Notes: a model not told the origin generated them from the sequence alone. DNA of 11,255 nt from Spirochaetaceae bacterium (GCA_007129695.1 SKVA01000195.1:1-11255); one strand, 5' to 3'; shown: positions 1 to 6,418, counted from the stretch's first letter. Translations and numbers: made by a program.

Positions 1-1
1 C

Positions 2-340
2 GACCCGTTAGCCCATGCACGCTCCCCGATCGAGCCGCTCGGCTCGTCAGGAGAGCACCGCACGAGCCCGTTTTCGCCGTTCGATCGCCTGTTTGGCTCG
101 TTCGGAAGCTTCGGCGGACCCGGGTTTCTCCGCGCGTACCGGCCGCCTGCGCACGACACCGCCGACTACGACGTCTACCTCTCACGCGAAGAGGCCGCAA
201 CCGGCGCGACCGCGACGATCGACGTCGGCTTCGGCCCCTCCACCATCGCGATACCGCCCGGGATCACCCACGGAGTGCGATTGAGCGCCCTGGTGCGACA
301 GCAGCGTGTCACGTTCCACGTGCACGTCGCCGGCCGGTGA
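2..340 (+). CDS. DnaJ/Hsp40-like co-chaperone, C-terminal part (cut by left edge)
   Basis: This is an open frame without a start that runs from the window edge to TGA at 338-340, so only about the last 112 residues are visible. The early part is rich in Gly, Phe and Ser (for example SPFSPF, then GSFGSFGGPGF), like the G/F linker after a J domain. The final 60 residues resemble a DnaJ peptide-binding domain: DVYLSREEAATGATATI matches the usual 'vslEEAyxGtt' strand, and IPPGITHGVRLSALV matches 'IPpGvxdGtrlrl'. Family knowledge says such proteins hand unfolded clients to DnaK. The J domain with its HPD motif would lie upstream, out of view. Only one beta-sandwich module fits in the C-terminal region and no zinc-finger cysteines are seen, so a CbpA-like or reduced type is more likely than canonical DnaJ. 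The identification rests on partial motif similarity only. Confidence 0.55.
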   Translation, partial: DPLAHARSPIEPLGSSGEHRTSPFSPFDRLFGSFGSFGGPGFLRAYRPPAHDTADYDVYLSREEAATGATATIDVGFGPSTIAIPPGITHGVRLSALVRQQRVTFHVHVAGR

Positions 341-361
341 TGCTGACTCCAGACTCCCTGT

Positions 362-715
362 CTACTCTTCCCCGTGTCGAACGAGCCACCGGTGACCCTT
401 GGCGGTCAATCGATAGGCTTGCGTCGGGCTGCGCGGGGAATCGGGTTGTGTGCGCTCGATCCATTCGTCGTCGAGCGCCGGATTGAGGTAGTTGTTCCGG
501 AACGTCGGACGGTGCGACAGACCCAAAGCCCGCATCAAGTCGTTGCTACCCAGCTCACCGCTCCCGATCGTACGAATCACTTTGGCTACTTGGTCGGTTA
601 CTTGATCGGTTACTTGATCGGTCGCCACAGCCTCGCGCACAGTATCGCGCAACGCCGCCAGCATGAACTCAACGAACGGAGTAGCGTCGCCTTGCTGCTG
701 CGCGCCGTGTCTGCG
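362..715 (-). pseudogene. Fic-family protein remnant: C-terminal winged-helix domain only
   Basis: The minus-strand frame ending at TAG (364-362) encodes a sequence typical of the C-terminus of large Fic-family proteins: GDATPFVEFMLAALRDTV, then a TDQV repeat, then ELGSNDLMRALGLSHRPTFR, NYLNPALDDEWIERT and a final YRLT motif. This region is a winged-helix-like module after the Fic catalytic core. An ATG occurs at 664, but family-like sequence continues upstream of it to about 715 with no start, and then degenerates (frame reading SVARVCLRRRH). The HPFxDGNGR catalytic motif of Fic AMP-transferases is absent, and the remnant is about a third of the usual 330-380 residues. A hairpin at 705-731 and the tmRNA 3' end at 778 lie just upstream. 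I infer a gene truncated at its 5' end, possibly by insertion or excision at ssrA. A functional stand-alone 100-residue protein from ATG 664 is possible but no ribosome binding site is convincing. Confidence 0.65.
584..619. repeat. Three 12-bp tandem repeats coding TDQV
   Basis: Units lie at 584-595, 596-607 and 608-619. The last two are identical (ggttacttgatc) and the first differs at two positions. On the minus strand they encode Thr-Asp-Gln-Val three times in the Fic remnant. Repeated VTPQV/VTDQV units at this place are a known habit of Fic C-terminal regions, so this is a coding repeat rather than a binding array. Confidence 0.8.
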
Positions 716-731
716 TCGCAGACAGACACGG
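705..731. repeat. Inverted repeat between tmRNA and Fic remnant
   Basis: CCGTGTCTG at 705-713 pairs perfectly with CAGACACGG at 723-731 across a 9-base loop. An alternative 6-bp stem with a 3-base loop lies inside it (709-723). It is 47 bases past the tmRNA 3' end on the tmRNA strand and could act as a 3' processing or stop hairpin, but no U-tract follows. It also marks the point where Fic-like coding sequence fades, so it may be part of an integration or deletion junction. The function is unproven. Confidence 0.45.
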
Positions 732-777
732 GCAACAGAGTGCAGAAGAAGGAAAGCCGCCCAGAACGACTTGCATA

Positions 778-1143
778 TGGAGGTGGCGGGAGTTGAACCC
801 GCGTCCTATGAACCCAGACCCAGGAATCTACAGGTTTAGTTCCTGATTGTGTTTCCGGTACGGCAAGGCTCAGCAACAATCCCGCCGCATCGTAGTTCGG
901 AACTGGTCACCGCACGGGTCCGAACCCCCGCACGAGTCAAGCCCTGGTTTCTTTCAGGCAACCCGCTCCTCAGAGCGGCGTAACGGGCGCCCGTTGCTAC
1001 TTACGTAGCGGACTGACTACTTACGCAGCCAGTGCGAAATCTGCGTTGTTTTCGGCAGATAAATTTGGTGCCAGATTTAGGAGTTAGCGCTCCACCTGCA
1101 TCCTGGAGTCCTAGAGATCCACAGTCGAATCCGTTACACCCCC
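778..1143 (-). ncRNA. ssrA: tmRNA (transfer-messenger RNA)
   Basis: The minus strand starts GGGGGTG and ends CACCTCC plus discriminator A; these 7-base arms pair as an acceptor stem with one G-U. The 5' part holds the tmRNA-typical GTAACGGATTCGAC block and the 3' part the T-arm GGGTTCAACTCCCGC. Length is 366 bases, usual for tmRNA. The tag frame (1056-1024) reads AENNADFALAA followed by TAA at 1023-1021, ending in the protease signal ALAA. Helices for the pseudoknot region are visible, for example CCGCTC/GAGCGG (963-978), a 14-base palindrome (982-995) and a GTAA-tetraloop hairpin (996-1009). tmRNA rescues ribosomes stalled on broken mRNA, adding the tag with SmpB, which is encoded at 7222-7683. 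The sequence after the discriminator is TATG, so CCA must be added by a nucleotidyltransferase. Confidence 0.96.
1021..1056 (-). other. tmRNA proteolysis-tag reading frame
   Basis: Codons GCC GAA AAC AAC GCA GAT TTC GCA CTG GCT GCG TAA lie on the minus strand. They give AENNADFALAA after the alanine carried by the tmRNA itself. The C-terminal ALAA is the classic ClpXP-type degradation signal. The exact resume codon (GCC) is inferred from the usual Ala start of tags. Confidence 0.88.
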
Positions 1144-1152
1144 CAAGGCTGA

Positions 1153-1181
1153 AAGCTACGCCGGGTATCCACGATTGTCAA
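1153..1181 (-). promoter_or_regulatory. ssrA promoter (-35 TTGACA, -10 TAGCTT)
   Basis: On the minus strand TTGACA (1181-1176) is followed by a 17-base spacer and TAGCTT (1158-1153). A start 7 bases downstream would lie a few bases before the mature tmRNA 5' end at 1143, leaving a very short leader for RNase P to remove. The -35 box is perfect; the -10 box is weaker (3 of 6). Confidence 0.65.
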
Positions 1182-1213
1182 TCGGTCGGCACCGGGCGGC
1201 CTGGGCGCGGGGT

Positions 1214-1242
1214 TTGATGCGCGGCGGTACAGCGAGTATTCT
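1214..1242 (+). promoter_or_regulatory. pflB promoter (TTGATG-17-TATTCT)
   Basis: TTGATG (1214-1219) and TATTCT (1237-1242) are separated by 17 bases, each matching the sigma70 consensus at four of six positions. The predicted start is near 1249, giving a leader of about 60 bases to the pflB ATG at 1312. I see no convincing FNR (TTGAT-N4-ATCAA) site for anaerobic control. Confidence 0.5.
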
Positions 1243-1253
1243 ATACCCCGGAT

Positions 1254-1281
1254 GTCACGTCCGGCCATCAGGGCCGGTGAC
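1254..1281 (+). promoter_or_regulatory. Hairpin in pflB leader
   Basis: CCGGCC (1261-1266) pairs with GGCCGG (1272-1277) over a 5-base loop, and GTCA (1254-1257) with TGAC (1278-1281) across a 3-base bulge. It would form within the first bases of the pflB transcript, like 5' stabilising stem-loops, or could serve as a protein-binding dyad. No U-tract follows, so it is not a classical attenuator. Confidence 0.4.
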
Positions 1282-1300
1282 GACGTAGCACAAACCGACG

Positions 1301-1306
1301 AAAGGA
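1301..1306 (+). promoter_or_regulatory. pflB ribosome binding site
   Basis: AAAGGA lies five bases before ATG 1312. It decides for this start over an in-frame ATG at 1252, which has no such site and would add 20 residues absent from known PflB proteins. Confidence 0.7.
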
Positions 1307-1311
1307 CCGTT

Positions 1312-3573
1312 ATGAACATACGCGAACGCCGCGCGGGTGCGGCTGTGACCGCCTGGAAGGGCTTTGAGCCAGGGTGGTGGCAGGACCGGATCGACGTCCG
1401 GGACTTCATCCAGCGCAACTACACGCCGTACGAAGGCACCGGCGATTTTCTCCGCGGCCCGACGGATACGACCAGGGAGTTGTGGAAGCGGACGCGTAGC
1501 CTGCTCGCCGAGGAGGTGGCCGCGGGAGGGAATCTGGATATCGATACGTCGACCGTTGGCGGGATCACGAGCCACGGTCCCGGCTACATCGACAAGGAGA
1601 ACGAGCGCGTCGTCGGACTACAGACCGACGCTCCGCTCAAGCGCGCGGTGCTCCCGTACGGCGGGATCCGGATGGTCGAGAGCGCGTGCAAGGCGTACGG
1701 ATACGAGCTCGACCCGCGGATCACGAACATATTCGACACCTACCGAAAGACCCACAACGACGGGGTGTTCGACGCGTACACCCCGGAGATGAAAGCCGCG
1801 CGCAAGGCGGGGATCATCACCGGGCTGCCCGACGCGTACGGCCGCGGTCGGATCATCGGCGACTACCGCCGGGTCGCACTCTACGGGGTCGACAAGCTCA
1901 TCGACGACAAGCGACTCCAGCTCGAGAGCCTCGACGTCGGGAACCTCGACGACACGACCATCCGCAACCGGGAAGAGATCTCCGACCAGATCGACGCGCT
2001 CGGTGAGCTGGTCACGATGGCCGGTAGTTACGGGTTCGATGTCTCGCGCCCGGCGGAAACTGCCGTCGAAGCGGTGCAGTGGACCTACTTCGCGTACCTC
2101 GCGGCGGTCAAGGAACAGAACGGCGCGGCGATGAGCCTGGGGCGCGTGTCGAGCTTCCTGGACGTCTACATCCAGCGCGACCTCGACGCGGGCTCGATCG
2201 GCGAAGAGGAGGCGCAGGAGCTCATCGATCACTTCGTCGTGAAGCTGCGCCTGGTCCGTTTCCTGCGCGCGCCCGAGTACAACGAGCTGTTCTCCGGCGA
2301 CCCGACCTGGGTTACGGAGGTCATCGGCGGGATGGGTACCGACGGACGCACGTTGGTGACCCGGACGAGCTTCCGGTTCCTGCAGACGCTCTACAACCTG
2401 GGCCCCGCGCCCGAACCCAACATGACGGTGCTGTGGGCGAAGCATCTGCCCGCCGGCTTCAAGGACTTCTGCTCGCAGGTATCGATCGACACGTCGAGCA
2501 TCCAGTACGAGAACGACGACCTCATGCGCAACTACTGGGGCGACGACTACGGCATCGCGTGCTGCGTCTCGGCGATGCGGCTCGGGAAGCAGATGCAGTT
2601 CTTCGGAGCGCGGTGCAACCTGGCAAAGGCCCTTCTGTACGCGATCAACGGCGGCCGGGACGAGCTCAACGGTATCCAGGTGGGGCCACGCTTCGAGCCG
2701 GTCCAGGGCGACGTGCTCGACTACGACCAGGTGATGGAGAAGTTCGACTTCTTCCTCGACTGGATCGCGCGGCTCTACGTGAACACGCTCAACGTGATCC
2801 ACTACATGCACGACAAGTACAGCTACGAACGCCTGCAGATGGCGCTCCACGACCGCGACGTCTACCGCACGATGGCGTGCGGGATCGCGGGGTTGTCGGT
2901 CTGTACCGACTCGCTCTCCGCGATCAAGTACGCAACGGTCCACGCGATCCGCAACGACGAGGGAACGGTCGTCGATTTCGAGACGACCGGCGAGTTTCCG
3001 GCGTACGGGAACAACGACGATCGGGTCGACTCGATCGCGGTCGACCTGGTCGAACGCTTCATGACGAAGATCGCGCGCAACCCGACCTACCGCGACTCGG
3101 TCGCGACGCAATCGGTCCTGACTATTACGTCGAACGTAGTCTACGGCAAGAAGACCGGGAACACCCCCGACGGCCGGCGAACCGGGGAACCGTTCGCGCC
3201 GGGCGCCAACCCGATGCACGGCCGCGATCAGAAGGGGGCGCTCGCGTCGCTCGCGAGCGTCGCGAAGCTCCCCTACGAGTACGCGCAGGACGGTATCTCG
3301 TACACGTTCTCGATCGAGCCGGGATCGCTCGGGATGCGCGCCGCAGAACGTGTGTCGAACCTGCGGGCGATCCTCGACGGGTACTTCGCTCAGAACGGGC
3401 ATCACGTGAACGTCAACGTGCTCAGCCGCGAGACGCTGCTCGACGCGATGGAGCACCCCGAGGAGTACCCTGACCTGACGATCAGGGTGTCGGGGTACGC
3501 GGTTCACTTCATCAAGCTCACGCGCGAACAGCAGCTCGACGTGATCAACAGGACCTTCCACGAGCGCCTGTAG
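1312..3573 (+). CDS. pflB: Formate C-acetyltransferase (pyruvate formate-lyase)
   Basis: This cytoplasmic glycyl radical enzyme converts pyruvate and CoA to acetyl-CoA and formate in anaerobic sugar fermentation. The protein has 753 residues, against 760 in Escherichia coli, and the N-terminus (AWKGFEPGWWQ, VRDFIQRNYTPYEG) aligns closely with PflB. The catalytic cysteine pair is Cys417-Cys418 in GIACCVSAM, followed by GKQMQFFGARCNLAKALLYA. The glycyl radical site is Gly728 in RVSGYAVHF, 25 residues from the end as in E. coli. The C-terminal TREQQLDVINRTF is also PflB-like, which separates it from choline or glycerol lyases of the same superfamily. Start 1312 is chosen for its AAAGGA site and alignment; an in-frame ATG at 1252 exists. 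The activase gene follows after 27 bases without a terminator, so the two form an operon. Confidence 0.97.
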   Translation: MNIRERRAGAAVTAWKGFEPGWWQDRIDVRDFIQRNYTPYEGTGDFLRGPTDTTRELWKRTRSLLAEEVAAGGNLDIDTSTVGGITSHGPGYIDKENERVVGLQTDAPLKRAVLPYGGIRMVESACKAYGYELDPRITNIFDTYRKTHNDGVFDAYTPEMKAARKAGIITGLPDAYGRGRIIGDYRRVALYGVDKLIDDKRLQLESLDVGNLDDTTIRNREEISDQIDALGELVTMAGSYGFDVSRPAETAVEAVQWTYFAYLAAVKEQNGAAMSLGRVSSFLDVYIQRDLDAGSIGEEEAQELIDHFVVKLRLVRFLRAPEYNELFSGDPTWVTEVIGGMGTDGRTLVTRTSFRFLQTLYNLGPAPEPNMTVLWAKHLPAGFKDFCSQVSIDTSSIQYENDDLMRNYWGDDYGIACCVSAMRLGKQMQFFGARCNLAKALLYAINGGRDELNGIQVGPRFEPVQGDVLDYDQVMEKFDFFLDWIARLYVNTLNVIHYMHDKYSYERLQMALHDRDVYRTMACGIAGLSVCTDSLSAIKYATVHAIRNDEGTVVDFETTGEFPAYGNNDDRVDSIAVDLVERFMTKIARNPTYRDSVATQSVLTITSNVVYGKKTGNTPDGRRTGEPFAPGANPMHGRDQKGALASLASVAKLPYEYAQDGISYTFSIEPGSLGMRAAERVSNLRAILDGYFAQNGHHVNVNVLSRETLLDAMEHPEEYPDLTIRVSGYAVHFIKLTREQQLDVINRTFHERL

Positions 3574-3591
3574 CGGCGGACGAGCGGGACC

Positions 3592-3597
3592 GGAGGG
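3592..3597 (+). promoter_or_regulatory. pflA ribosome binding site
   Basis: GGAGGG lies just before TTG (3598) and ATG (3601). A TTG start would leave no spacing at all, so ATG 3601 is the better start. Confidence 0.65.
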
Positions 3598-3600
3598 TTG

Positions 3601-4338
3601 ATGACCGGACGCATCCATTCGATCGAGACGATGGGCACGCTCGAGGGCCCCGGCATCCGCTACGTGGTCTTCCTTCAGGGGTGTCCGCTGCGCTGCCTCT
3701 ACTGCCACAACCCCGATACGTGGCGCAGTGGCGACGGGCGCGAGGAAACCGTCGACGGCGTGATGGCCGATCTCGCCGGCTACCGTGGCTTCATCGACGC
3801 GTCTGGAGGCGGGATCACGTGCACGGGTGGCGAACCGCTCGTGCAGGCGGGCTTCGTACACGAGCTATTTCGCCGGTGTCGCGCGAAGCACGTTCACACC
3901 GCGCTCGACACCTCCGGGTACGCCGATCTCTCACAGACCGTACGCGAACTGCTATCGGTGACCGACCTGCTGCTCCTCGACATCAAGCACGCCCCGGGTC
4001 CCGGGCACAAGGAGCTCACCGGCGTTGCGTTCGACCGGATTCGCGCGTTCGCCGAGTACGCCGACACCGAACGCATCCCGATCTGGATCCGCCACGTCCT
4101 GGTTCCCGGCTACACCCTCGACCCGGAGGTCTCACGGCGCGTCGCCGACTTCGTCGCGGGACTCGCGTCGGTCGAACGCGTCGACCTGCTGCCGTACCAC
4201 GAGCTCGGACGGCACAAGTGGGAGGCGTTGGGCCGGCGGTACCCGCTCTATACGATCGCACCGCCGACCAGGGAGGAGGTGGCAGCCGCTCACCAGGTTT
4301 TCGAAGCGGCGGGCTTGCCTGTCACCCCGCCGTTCTGA
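3601..4338 (+). CDS. pflA: Pyruvate formate-lyase activating enzyme (radical SAM)
   Basis: The activase uses a [4Fe-4S] cluster and S-adenosylmethionine to place the glycyl radical on PflB. It has 245 residues, as in E. coli PflA (246). The radical SAM motif CxxxCxxC is Cys28, Cys32 and Cys35 in QGCPLRCLYCHN. The short activase type without the extra ferredoxin insert fits PflA. Other landmarks are GTLEGPGIR (residues 12-20), ASGGGITCTGGEP (67-79), the LDIKH strand, WIRHVLVPGYT and LLPYHELGRHKWEALG, all close to the E. coli protein. It lies 27 bases after pflB with its own GGAGGG site, so co-expression is very likely. Its last 17 bases overlap the end of the convergent hydrolase gene. Confidence 0.96.
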   Translation: MTGRIHSIETMGTLEGPGIRYVVFLQGCPLRCLYCHNPDTWRSGDGREETVDGVMADLAGYRGFIDASGGGITCTGGEPLVQAGFVHELFRRCRAKHVHTALDTSGYADLSQTVRELLSVTDLLLLDIKHAPGPGHKELTGVAFDRIRAFAEYADTERIPIWIRHVLVPGYTLDPEVSRRVADFVAGLASVERVDLLPYHELGRHKWEALGRRYPLYTIAPPTREEVAAAHQVFEAAGLPVTPPF

Positions 4339-5602
4339 TCCCCTCCAAACCGCCGGCCGCGTCGGTGAATACCCGATCGAAGCACGCGCCGACCCGACCG
4401 TCCTCGTCGCCCGACGGAAACGGCTGCTCGTGCGAGTAGTCGAACTCCGGATCGTAGGTCCGAACCGGCAGAAGCGATTGTTCGCCGGTCCCCCACGACG
4501 CGTTGAGCGACTCGGGAGGGAAGACCCGATCCCGCGCCATGCAGAGCACCGTCATACGGTCACGAACACGCCGGGCTGCTCGCTCGCGCTCATCGCGGTG
4601 ACAGCCCGCAAACGCGAGAGACGTGAACAGCCTGACGTCGGAGTGCCATCCGGCCACGTCGAAGATCGCCCCGAGCGTTGCCGACGGGTCGCGCGCGACC
4701 CGATCCAGGTAGTGCGTGAGACCGCGGTGGGCTTCCTCATCGACAATTGCCTTCGACACCGGTCGCGCGTGCTCCAGGATCGACCCGCCGCAGAAGAGCA
4801 CCGCGTGGCTCGATCCGAACAGTCCGTCGGGGTCTGCCATCATCAGCATCTGCACAAGGAGGCATCCGATCGAATAGCCGAACAGGTCGACCCGCGCTCC
4901 AGCGGCGATGCCAGGATGCGCTCCGTCGCGCACCGCGCGGCACAGGTCGATCAGATCCAGATACGTCTGAAGCCCCGACGTGACGAACCGGTGTGGTGCA
5001 AACTGGACGCGGTGGCTGAGCGCGACGTTCGCAAACGAGCTCGCCGCGAGGCCGGGAAAAAGCGTCTGACGCTCGCGCGCGACCGCGATCATCTCGCGCG
5101 GGCGTGCCCAGACTTCGGGCGCGCGATTCATGTGGAAAGCGATCGGGAAAAGGATAACCGGCACCCCGCGTAACTCGGCGAGCCTGGCCGCCCACGGGAG
5201 GTACTTGGTCCAGAACCGTTCGTTGAGCCCGTGCATAAGCACGATCGCGTTGGAGAAGCGCTCCGCGCCGGGAGATCGCTTCGGAGAGAACACCGCGTAG
5301 CGAAAGCTGCGGTTGGTGTCGATCGCGCGGTCGGCGATCTGTAACGCGCGAAAGAGGTGGCGATTGGAGTGCGGACTGTGCTCCAGGTAGTACGCGAACA
5401 GCGCGCGCGCGGTCGGGTCGGCCGACGCATAGTCGTCTGCCGGGTGCACGTCGCTGTGCGCCGACTCGAACGGGTAGGTCCGGATCTCGATCGGCGCGCC
5501 AACCAGCTGCTCGACGTCGATCGTACCGGCCGACTGGTCAAAGACGCGCCCGAGCTCCTGCCTGAGCACGCCGTGCGTCCCCACACGCCCAACGGCGGTC
5601 AC
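4322..5602 (-). CDS. Alpha/beta hydrolase, possibly DUF6051-type (unknown substrate)
   Basis: This is a 426-residue predicted cytoplasmic serine hydrolase without a signal peptide or membrane segment. The fold's landmarks are an oxyanion-type HGLNERFWTKYLPWA (124-138), a nucleophile elbow GYSIG with Ser244, a likely acid Asp358 in ARDRVFPPE, and His391 in YSHEQPF, together a full candidate triad. About 100 residues before the core show no motif I recognise. The block HGLNER through LFPIAFHMNR recalls proteins grouped as DUF6051, whose substrate is unknown; that family name is from memory. The GTG start (5602-5600) overlaps the TGA of the upstream MerR gene as GTGA, implying translational coupling and a shared promoter near 6400. 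I infer that the regulator controls this enzyme, perhaps in lipid or ester metabolism. The 3' end overlaps pflA by 17 bases in convergent orientation. Confidence 0.8.
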   Translation of the reverse strand: MTAVGRVGTHGVLRQELGRVFDQSAGTIDVEQLVGAPIEIRTYPFESAHSDVHPADDYASADPTARALFAYYLEHSPHSNRHLFRALQIADRAIDTNRSFRYAVFSPKRSPGAERFSNAIVLMHGLNERFWTKYLPWAARLAELRGVPVILFPIAFHMNRAPEVWARPREMIAVARERQTLFPGLAASSFANVALSHRVQFAPHRFVTSGLQTYLDLIDLCRAVRDGAHPGIAAGARVDLFGYSIGCLLVQMLMMADPDGLFGSSHAVLFCGGSILEHARPVSKAIVDEEAHRGLTHYLDRVARDPSATLGAIFDVAGWHSDVRLFTSLAFAGCHRDERERAARRVRDRMTVLCMARDRVFPPESLNASWGTGEQSLLPVRTYDPEFDYSHEQPFPSGDEDGRVGACFDRVFTDAAGGLEGIRTAG

Positions 5603-6309
5603 TGAGCGCTCTGCGCGGCGCGCTTGTCGTTTGTCCGCTTCAGATCGACGATGAGTTTCCGATGCTTGTTCAGGAGCTTCTCCCAGCGATCGATCCCGTC
5701 CTGCAGCTTCCTCATCGTAGAGAACAGACGTTCGATCGCGCGTAGCATCGACGCGAGACTCGACTCCGCCCTGGCCGGCGCAAACGACGACAGATCGTCG
5801 CGCATCGCGTCAAACTCGCGGAAGTAGTCGGAAACCTCCTTGATCTCGTCGAGCGAGTAGCCGAACAGCTGCAGATCCTGGACAAGGTGACACAGGTAGA
5901 CGTAGCCTTCGCGGTAGAGGCGGAAACCGCCCTCGCTCCTCGCGTCGGCGTCGATGATCCCCTTGTCCTCCCAATGCTTGATCGTTCGGGGGCTTACGCC
6001 GACGCTTTCGGCGAGTGAACCCACGGTCAGCAGGTTGAGCGTCTGCGACGAGCGATCGGCCCGCTGCTCCTGAGGCAGACCGACTTTCCGTAGAATCCGC
6101 GCGACGTCGGGCTTGTCATATCCCATTTCGATCAGTCGCCTGATGTGATCGATCCGCTCGATGCTCTGTTCTGCAAACAGCAACGCGCCGTTCGATGCGC
6201 GCGCCACCGGCTGCATCAGCCCTGATTCGACCCAGGACGCGAGCGTTGTCGCGCTGATCGCGCACCGGTCGGCCAGTTCTTCTTCGGTGAACACAGCGCG
6301 GTTGATCAT
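5599..6309 (-). CDS. MerR-family regulator with two tandem HTH domains
   Basis: The 236-residue protein carries two MerR-type winged HTH domains. The first, about 7-75, is divergent (FTEEELADRCAISATTLASW, ending GYDKPDVARILRKVG). The second, about 93-160, is more typical: LTVGSLAESVGVSPRTIKHW, then GGFRLYREG and GYSLDEIKEV. Residues 165-230 form a helical, charged tail likely to be a dimerising coiled coil (MLRAIERLFSTMRKLQDGI). No cysteine metal-binding set or ligand domain is seen, so the effector is unknown. ATG 6309 is chosen because AAGGGAGGTG stands right before it; an in-frame ATG at 6336 lies upstream of that site. The gene is coupled to the alpha/beta hydrolase downstream. Its promoter region contains several inverted repeats, which suggests autoregulation. 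The duplication of the HTH could allow a monomer to contact both halves of an operator or a dimer to contact four half-sites. Confidence 0.88.
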   Translation of the reverse strand: MINRAVFTEEELADRCAISATTLASWVESGLMQPVARASNGALLFAEQSIERIDHIRRLIEMGYDKPDVARILRKVGLPQEQRADRSSQTLNLLTVGSLAESVGVSPRTIKHWEDKGIIDADARSEGGFRLYREGYVYLCHLVQDLQLFGYSLDEIKEVSDYFREFDAMRDDLSSFAPARAESSLASMLRAIERLFSTMRKLQDGIDRWEKLLNKHRKLIVDLKRTNDKRAAQSAQ

Positions 6310-6311
6310 TG

Positions 6312-6321
6312 CACCTCCCTT
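6312..6321 (-). promoter_or_regulatory. Strong ribosome binding site of merR-type gene
   Basis: AAGGGAGGTG on the minus strand is nearly full complement to the 16S rRNA end and lies two bases before ATG 6309 (GGAGG itself about four). It is the strongest such site in the window and fixes the start. Confidence 0.8.
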
Positions 6322-6328
6322 AACATGC

Positions 6329-6366
6329 ACGTACATAAGACATCGTAAGTCTACATACCTGTACGT
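6329..6366. promoter_or_regulatory. Spaced dyad in leader of merR-type gene
   Basis: ACGTACA (6329-6335) and TGTACGT (6360-6366) are perfect inverted copies 24 bases apart. Between them lies a shorter dyad AGAC-N7-GTCT (6338-6352). A further palindrome, TACGT-TC-ACGTA (6362-6373), overlaps the right arm. The stretch is AT-richer than the genes around it and would form the untranslated leader. It may hold extra operator half-sites for the regulator, or an RNA hairpin. Confidence 0.45.
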
Positions 6367-6370
6367 TCAC

Positions 6371-6391
6371 GTATACCTTGTAAGGGTATAC
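6371..6391. promoter_or_regulatory. Candidate operator GTATACC-N7-GGTATAC
   Basis: Perfect 7-bp inverted arms (6371-6377 and 6385-6391) are separated by seven bases. The right arm overlaps the predicted -10 box of the minus-strand promoter, so a bound protein would block RNA polymerase. Classical MerR activators instead bind a dyad between -35 and -10 boxes that are 19-20 bases apart; this arrangement fits repression better. The tandem-HTH regulator encoded next to it is the obvious candidate ligand. Confidence 0.55.
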
Positions 6392-6412
6392 TTCCTGATG
6401 GAACTCTGTCAA
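6385..6412 (-). promoter_or_regulatory. Promoter of merR-hydrolase operon (TTGACA-16-TATACC)
   Basis: On the minus strand TTGACA (6412-6407) is perfect and TATACC (6390-6385) follows after 16 bases. The -35 box begins seven bases after the stop codon of the preceding phosphatase gene, so this operon can be transcribed apart from it. The predicted start near 6378 gives a leader of about 70 bases. Confidence 0.6.
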
Positions 6413-6418
6413 GCGACG

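Noticed and set aside
584..619. Tandem 12-bp repeats as an iteron or CRISPR-like array
   Set aside because: Only three units, no spacers, and in frame with the TDQV repeats expected in Fic C-terminal regions.
610..879. 89-codon minus-strand open frame across the tmRNA 3' part
   Set aside because: Most of it lies in the tmRNA gene and the rest is an off-frame reading of the Fic remnant; no protein similarity.
2079..3473. 464-codon plus-strand open frame inside pflB
   Set aside because: Arg-rich low-complexity translation in another frame of pflB; no start signal and no family similarity.
1618..3861. 747-codon open frame on the minus strand opposite pflB and pflA
   Set aside because: Its sequence is rich in Arg, Val, Asp and His with no domain, and it mirrors the codon structure of the GC-rich pflB gene. 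PflB and PflA are certain, so this is an antisense shadow.
4307..4332. CGGCGGG/CCCGCCG hairpin at the convergent pflA-hydrolase junction as a two-way terminator
   Set aside because: The 7-bp stem has a 12-base loop, lies inside the coding ends and has no U-tract on either strand; in GC-rich DNA such pairing is common by chance.
4025..5173. 382-codon plus-strand open frame across the pflA end and hydrolase gene
   Set aside because: Overlaps two confident genes in other frames and shows no recognisable motif.
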